A DNA stretch of 21,340 nt, taken from contig PJAB01000743.1 of NCBI GenBank assembly GCA_002887195.1, positions 1-21,340 on the forward strand. Reading direction: 5' to 3'. The notes beneath the pieces are model-generated. The model was not told the origin of the DNA and did no database searches. It saw only the letters and a program-made list of their open reading frames with translations. Of the stretch, positions 16,658-21,340 are shown in pieces. The stretch is from Chrysochromulina parva (lineage: Eukaryota; Haptophyta; Prymnesiales; Chrysochromulinaceae). The translations under genes and the position numbers were made by a program. How positions within the stretch are numbered: position 1 is the stretch's first letter; each line of letters opens with the position of its first letter.

Positions 16658-18922
16658 TCAGCCCAACATGCTAGCGAGCTGCTTTCGCTTGGCCTCGCAA
16701 AACGGTTCCATGTCGGCATGCTCAAAAGCGGCGGGGTCAATGCACCGCTCCTGGCACGAGATGATGGCCTCATCTAGCAGAGCGAGGACCGCGCCCTCGT
16801 CATCGACATTGGAAGGCAGCACCCAGCGCAGAAATGCGCAGTCAAGCTGGATCTGCTGAAATCCCTCTCTACCGAATGTGCCCAGGCGCACTTCCTCAAC
16901 GAGCGTCTTAAGCGTCAGCTTGGCAACGTGCGTAAGCATGCTTGTGACCGACGGCTTGCCAGCCGCTGCGGAAAGGCTGATCTTCCGAGCAAACATGCGC
17001 TGCAAGTCCTTTTGGATAGCTGAGGACGAGGCTGGCTGCTGGCTGCTCTCCCGCCTCTGGACGAGGTTGAGCTGAACTGACGAACGTGCCGAGGAAAACG
17101 GCCCCTGCGTCATCATCGAGCGGATGGGTTCGCCAGGCAGGACTTGAGCAACGAGACCTTGCATGCCGCGGAGCTCGCGCACGATGCGATCGACGAGCAG
17201 GTTGACATCGCGTGGTGGCGGACATTTGAGCCAGTTCTGTGCCTGCATTCGTTGGGTGACTTCGAGCGAGAGCTTTTGAGCCTGCATCTCCACGAACCGC
17301 TCCAGCAGCGCGTCTGCACTCGCCTGCATCTCGCGCGTCATAGACGCGGAATCGAAGCCGAGGGCAGCGCCGCCGAGGCCATGTGGCGCCAACTGCGCCT
17401 TGAGCATTGCTGGTACTTGCGCGACACCTGTCGCAACCATGTGCAGGCAGAGTCCAGCGCGCACGAGGACGCTGTCCGCGGTTGCACGCGACTCGCGTGC
17501 AGTCTTGGCGAGGCCGAGAAGCGCCGCGTACAGGCGGCCAACTAGGTGTTTTGCCATCCCATCGGCGCGCAGGTTGAGCAGCTTGCACATTGGCACGAGC
17601 AACGGTGCGGTCGCGGTAAGCGCATCGAGGACGTGCGCAGAAATCGCCTTGCCTGCCTCGTGTAGCTGCTCTTGCAGCGATGCGCTGTTCGTAGCGCCTT
17701 GCATATCCTTGACCTGCGCAGAGAGCTTGTCCTGTAACTGCTGCAGCAACGAGTCCATGGCACGCTTGGCGAGTGTCTCCGCTGCGCGGGTTGCTCGCTG
17801 CATTATCTTGGCCTGGGGCACGAGCGCGTGCACCTCGTCGAGTGCTCCAACCAGCTTGCGCACGCCCTGCAGCAGCGAACTCGGGTCGACGTTATCCTCC
17901 TGCAGCCGGCGGCGGCACACCTCGATGTAGCTTCCCGTAAGCTCCTGCAGCGCGTCGAGGATCATCGACTCCTTGGCTTCGATGGTGAGAGACGGCGCGG
18001 CGGCCCCTGCCGCATCCGGCAGCACTGGTTCGGGTGTCTCGCCGACGAAGCGCTCCTGCCACTCGGCGAGCAGCTCGAGAAGCTGTGGCACGAAGGCCTC
18101 GCCGAGACGTGCGACGTCTCCTGCTGCGGCCGACAGCTCGCCCTCCTCCTCTTCGGCAGCGGCGGGGGCGGCTGTCGAAGCATTGTCCACAGGAGCATTG
18201 TCCTCGCCACCTGAGCCGGTCTCAGCGACTCCCGCTGGCGGGAATGTCGTGAGCACGTCGTGCAACGCGCGGCGGCGACGGCCGAGGTACTCGCGCAGCA
18301 GGACGGCCTCGTTACCCTCGAGCTGGAGAAGCAGACGCGTCGTCAGCCCGAGCTCCGCCAACTGGAGCGCGGGCTGCTGGATCCGCACGCTGAGGACTTG
18401 CGCAAGGCGCTTGATGATGAGGGTCGCCTCGTCCTCGATGCCTCGGAAGGAGCTCACGTTCCCGACCGCGCGCAGGATGCGACGGGCCTTGCGGAAATCG
18501 TCGACGGCGGTCTCGAACTGCTCGTCGCGCACGCAGCGCTGAAGCCGGGCGGGCAGATCCATGAGGAACTGCAGCTTCGTCAGGTTCTTCTTGGCGCCGT
18601 TGAGTTTCTCCAGCTGGCCGCGCCGCGCCGAGAGCGACGAGTCGACCGACTCGCTCGCTGAGGAGATCGTGCCCATGTTTTTCTCGAGCTCGATCATCTG
18701 GGACTCCATGTCCTCCACACGGTGCTTCATCTTGCGGATCGTGTCGGTCGCGCTGATGAACTTGTTGTAGTTCTCGTACACGAGCATCTGCATGTCGCTG
18801 TCCAGGCTCTTGATTTCCGAGACCATCGCGTTGCCACGGTGCACCAGCTCCTCGAGGCTCTTGTACTGCAGCATAGTGCCCACATACTTGTCGACAGTGA
18901 AGGCTGACGAGTCGATGTTCAT
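16658..18922 (-). CDS. VPS51: VPS51, subunit of the GARP/EARP vesicle-tethering complex
   Basis: Starting at ATG 18922 (minus strand) gives 754 residues, similar to plant and animal VPS51. The open frame extends 20 codons upstream but without an ATG; a CAG 30 nt before the ATG could be a splice acceptor for a small first exon. Residues about 5-90 are the VPS51 N-terminal domain, including the hallmark 'MLVYENYNKFISATDTIRKM' (47-66). A coiled coil follows to about 115, then 'LTKLQFLMDLPARLQRC' and 'FETAVDDFRKARRILRAVG', typical of exocyst/GARP subunits. An acidic, Ala/Glu-rich insertion lies at about 232-268. The rest is helical without a recognised domain. Known role: tethering of endosome-derived vesicles at the trans-Golgi and recycling endosomes. 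No lesion was seen. The gene is convergent with ATG7 and divergent from the bromodomain gene. Confidence 0.92.
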   Translation of the reverse strand: MNIDSSAFTVDKYVGTMLQYKSLEELVHRGNAMVSEIKSLDSDMQMLVYENYNKFISATDTIRKMKHRVEDMESQMIELEKNMGTISSASESVDSSLSARRGQLEKLNGAKKNLTKLQFLMDLPARLQRCVRDEQFETAVDDFRKARRILRAVGNVSSFRGIEDEATLIIKRLAQVLSVRIQQPALQLAELGLTTRLLLQLEGNEAVLLREYLGRRRRALHDVLTTFPPAGVAETGSGGEDNAPVDNASTAAPAAAEEEEGELSAAAGDVARLGEAFVPQLLELLAEWQERFVGETPEPVLPDAAGAAAPSLTIEAKESMILDALQELTGSYIEVCRRRLQEDNVDPSSLLQGVRKLVGALDEVHALVPQAKIMQRATRAAETLAKRAMDSLLQQLQDKLSAQVKDMQGATNSASLQEQLHEAGKAISAHVLDALTATAPLLVPMCKLLNLRADGMAKHLVGRLYAALLGLAKTARESRATADSVLVRAGLCLHMVATGVAQVPAMLKAQLAPHGLGGAALGFDSASMTREMQASADALLERFVEMQAQKLSLEVTQRMQAQNWLKCPPPRDVNLLVDRIVRELRGMQGLVAQVLPGEPIRSMMTQGPFSSARSSVQLNLVQRRESSQQPASSSAIQKDLQRMFARKISLSAAAGKPSVTSMLTHVAKLTLKTLVEEVRLGTFGREGFQQIQLDCAFLRWVLPSNVDDEGAVLALLDEAIISCQERCIDPAAFEHADMEPFCEAKRKQLASMLG

Positions 18923-19420
18923 GTCGTCCTCTTCGTTGGTAGTCTGCGCATGGGACGAGAACCGAATGAGGCGCGTGCGCAAATGAGGTCCGATGGTGGC
19001 ACCATATAACGCCCCTAGATGGCCCCTCGGCGAACGAAATCACGTGGTCTCGGAAGATGGTAGATCAGTGGTCTCGGTCGAAGGTAGGCAGATCTACCCC
19101 GAGATGCTCCCTCCACGGCTCGCGCGCGTGCAACGTACCGTTTCTTTGGCCTCTTCCTGGTAGCCATAGTACGAGGAGAGGAGCGACGCGGCGCGAACTC
19201 GGCCGCCACCTGATGCCATCGCGTACCCTCTCCTTCTTCTCGGACGAGAAGTTGACGCTGACTGCTTCTCCAGACGTGCTAAACTTGCTTTCTCCTCAGC
19301 TTTCCCCACAGGCAGCGCGCGCGCGCGCCTTGTCGTCTTTACATCTGTTTGACTTGCCGCTTTCGCGATTCACTTGTGATTCGCGTGAAGGCGAGTTGTG
19401 GCAGCCTCTGCGAAAGCGCG
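18923..19420. promoter_or_regulatory. Divergent promoter region between VPS51 and the bromodomain gene
   Basis: About 500 bases between outward-facing starts. Noted elements are CACGTG (G-box/E-box core) at 19041-19046, a repeated GTGGTCTCGG at 19044 and 19068, a TATA-like TTATATGG on the minus strand at about 19002-19009 (some 80 bases upstream of the VPS51 ATG), and a (GC)n run at about 19314-19328. No gene was recognised. Assignment of any element to either gene is inference. Confidence 0.4.
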
Positions 19421-20425
19421 ATGTCGAAGCGGCCCTCGCCTTCTACGCTCTCCGACCTGCTCGTGGTGCTCGGAACGCAGCGCTACGGCACCGATTGGAC
19501 CAATGTCGCCGCGGCGATCCGCGCGGCAGCGGGTCCGCTCGATTCGCTTGAGCCGCCGCCGCCGCCCGAATGCGAGGAGCGCTTCCGTGCCCTTGTTGAG
19601 GGTATGCCTGTGGAGCTTCCCACCCTTGCTGCCAAGCTGCAAGCGCGGCACCTCCAAACGCTCGGCGAAGCGCGTAGCACGCTCTGCAGGAGGATTGAGG
19701 AGCTATGCAGCAAGCTGCCCTCGAACCACCCGAGCCGCGCGGCGTTTCTCGCCGGAGCTGCTGACAAAGATGCTATCGATGCAGCTGTGGGCGAAGATGG
19801 CGGCGACGATGGCGACAGCCGCCACGGCGGAAGTGGCCGCACGCGCACTTCGGGCACGCCCGAGGCCGGACAGGGCGAGTCGAGCGAGCTTGGACTGGAT
19901 GAGCATTGGGTCGCGATTGCCGAGGACGAGGAGCGCAATGCAAGGCGCTCGACGGTCGCAGGTACACTGAACAAAATGCTCTCGTCGATCGCGAGGCACA
20001 AGTGGGCGTACCCCTTCAAGCGACCAGTCACAGAGAAGGAGGCACCTGACTACCGCGAAATCATTGAAACCCCGATGGACTTTGCAACGCTCAAGCGCCG
20101 CGTCGAGACTGGCCAGGTCGCTGACCTGCACGCGCTCTGTGATGATCTTAACCTCATCTTTGAGAACGCGATGAAGTACAACGGCGAGGGGACCGATTAT
20201 TACAAGATGGCATCGACGCTCAGGTCGATCGTTGCGAACCAAAAGGCGCAGTACCTCAAGCTGCGAGGCGATTCTATCGAGGTCAAGGGCGTCGCGGGTG
20301 GTGCGGGCGGTGCGCCTGGCGGCGGAGCGAGCGTTGCAGCCGCGCCTGCAGCGCCTGCCGCGCCTGCCGCGCCTGCCGACGAGTCTGATAAAGCTCCACG
20401 CAGAGGCCGCGTTCCGCGACGATGA
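19421..20425 (+). CDS. BRD8-like SANT-bromodomain protein, probable NuA4/TIP60-type acetyltransferase subunit
   Basis: The first in-frame ATG (19421, G at -3) gives 334 residues. Residues about 8-55 form a SANT/Myb-like unit ('LLVVLGTQRYGTDWTNVAAAIR'), followed by 'CEERFRALVE' and a helical stretch. This order is shared by animal BRD8 and plant SANT-bromodomain proteins. Residues about 125-165 are acidic and Gly/Ser-rich. The bromodomain spans about 180-280 and has 'YPFKRPVTEKEAPDYREIIETPMDF' and 'FENAMKYN', with N254 as the acetyl-lysine-binding Asn. The C terminus is Gly/Ala/Pro-rich, ending in a basic tail. Known role of the family: reading acetylated histones within NuA4-type complexes. 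Length is much shorter than human BRD8. No intron or lesion was seen. Its promoter is shared with VPS51. Confidence 0.82.
   Translation: MSKRPSPSTLSDLLVVLGTQRYGTDWTNVAAAIRAAAGPLDSLEPPPPPECEERFRALVEGMPVELPTLAAKLQARHLQTLGEARSTLCRRIEELCSKLPSNHPSRAAFLAGAADKDAIDAAVGEDGGDDGDSRHGGSGRTRTSGTPEAGQGESSELGLDEHWVAIAEDEERNARRSTVAGTLNKMLSSIARHKWAYPFKRPVTEKEAPDYREIIETPMDFATLKRRVETGQVADLHALCDDLNLIFENAMKYNGEGTDYYKMASTLRSIVANQKAQYLKLRGDSIEVKGVAGGAGGAPGGGASVAAAPAAPAAPAAPADESDKAPRRGRVPRR
20342..20377 (+). repeat. Four tandem 9-bp units in the bromodomain gene
   Basis: Units of GCGCCTGCC (the first ending in A) encode repeated Ala-Pro-Ala in the low-complexity C-terminal tail. Confidence 0.85.
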
Positions 20426-21340
20426 ACATCACGGCCTCATGTGGCGTGAAAGGCTCGAGGCGCGCGCGTCCTCTGCGCTGCCGGTTAGGTGTGCCGCGCG
20501 AGCCGCCGCGTGCAGGACGGTTAGTGGGTAGCCGTACGCCTGGCGGGACAACGACTCACATGGCGAGGGGGGAACCCTTAGCATACCGATCGCCGCGTGC
20601 ACCCTCTCGTGGAGTCGCGGAGGTCGCGGAGGCACGCCAAGATTATATCGCAGATGAGGGAACGGCAACGGTGTGGGGACGCCCCACCGTCCACACGGCG
20701 GGAGATGGGCGGGGCGACGCGCGACGGGCCGGGGGCGGGCGCGCTTGCACCCGAAGGCGAAGCCGAACGAATCCGCGATCGTCGGGGAGACTGGAGCAGA
20801 TACATAAGATAAAAATATAAATCGCGTGGTCCGTGGTCCCCCCGTTGCCCGTAGCTACCGCGACGGAAAGAGTCGCTCCGAACCGATCGACCGGAACCGA
20901 AAAGCCGGAAACCCCGGCCCGCTAACGCCCCCCAGGCGGAGCGACCGAGGAGCGACCCCGAGCGCGGCGGTACCGTCCGGCCGTCGATCCGGCCGGCGCG
21001 CAAGCACCCGCTTCCCGGCAAGCCGGGGCACGGGCACCGGCCGGCGGGAGCGCGTTAACGAGCGGGCACTCGCGGACGCACCGGTGTCGTTCGCGCGTGC
21101 TGCTCGTGGACGGTGCGCCCGGTCCCGCCTTGTTCCATCGACTTGTTCCGCCGTGCGTGGCCAGCTCGCGCCAGCACCTAGGCCCGGCGAACCCCGCACC
21201 CCCGCCGCGGGCGTGCGGTGCGGCGCCCGCTAGCGCCCGCGACGCCGGCGGGTGGCGTGTGTAGGCGTGCCCGTGCACGGGCCCGCGCAGCCCCCGCCCG
21301 GGGGGGCGGGGGGGGGGGGGGGGGCGGGGGGGGGGGGGGG
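20426..21340. other. GC-rich non-coding right end with terminal poly-G
   Basis: No domain-bearing frame was seen in 915 bases. An AT-rich island (about 20798-20822) interrupts very GC-rich DNA. A perfect 14-bp palindrome GCCCGTGCACGGGC lies at 21269-21282. From 21290 the sequence is almost pure C then G, ending in about 40 bases of G with two C interruptions. This is probably a contig end caused by a hairpin or G-quadruplex, or a sequencing artefact. Confidence 0.5.

Noticed and set aside
15813..16658. 281-residue minus-strand frame between ATG7 and VPS51
   Set aside because: Arg/Gly-rich with no recognisable domain, overlaps the VPS51 stop, and looks like a chance frame in GC-rich DNA or a repeat.
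18312..19043. 243-residue minus-strand frame overlapping VPS51
   Set aside because: Shadow frame of the conserved VPS51 N terminus; no independent similarity.

Overview
Organism. The window looks like nuclear DNA of a GC-rich unicellular alga. It holds typical eukaryotic proteins: the autophagy E1 ATG7, the tethering subunit VPS51, a mitochondrial GHITM/BI-1 protein and a SANT-bromodomain protein. It also holds genes typical of algal secretory pathways and plastids: an XEG113-like GT77 arabinosyltransferase and a CtpA-like S41 protease. A RING/IBR protein with a D-C-G-x-D-A-H-type zinc finger fused to ankyrin and NLRC3-type LRR repeats, together with SPPP-rich proteins, suggests a haptophyte; a pelagophyte or other stramenopile alga is not excluded. 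This placement is inference. The genes recognised are almost all single uninterrupted reading frames, so the genome appears compact and intron-poor. The window ends in a G homopolymer, so the right edge is probably a contig end.

Layout. Plus strand, 304-8228: a secreted 2OG-Fe(II) (prolyl-4-hydroxylase-like) protein, an XEG113-like GT77 glycosyltransferase, an S41 processing protease, and a GHITM-like inner-membrane protein that starts only 60 nt after the protease stop. Minus strand, 8871-9518: a small proline-rich protein with a C-terminal membrane segment. Plus strand, 9887-13291: a large broken gene encoding pseudokinase, RING, IBR, ankyrin and LRR parts. It is interrupted by one frame switch, one in-frame TGA and three indels in the LRR array. 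Plus strand, 13460-15601: ATG7. Minus strand, 16658-18922: VPS51, convergent with ATG7 and separated from it by about 1 kb of non-coding DNA. Plus strand, 19421-20425: a BRD8-like SANT-bromodomain protein, divergent from VPS51. The last 0.9 kb is GC-rich, without a recognisable gene.

How genes may work together. The first two genes could form consecutive steps of hydroxyproline O-arabinosylation: a hydroxylase followed by an arabinosyltransferase. A proline-rich membrane protein lies nearby. The link rests on known family roles plus adjacency, not on proof. The broken RBR-ankyrin-LRR gene is the most unusual object. Its zinc-finger, ankyrin and early LRR sequence runs in one frame through a single TGA that sits where a zinc-binding Cys is expected, so recent inactivation or selenocysteine/readthrough decoding are the competing explanations. 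ATG7, VPS51 and the bromodomain protein look like ordinary intact housekeeping genes, which argues that the base-calling is good and that the lesions in the RBR gene are real. No tRNA, rRNA, CRISPR array or intact transposon was recognised.
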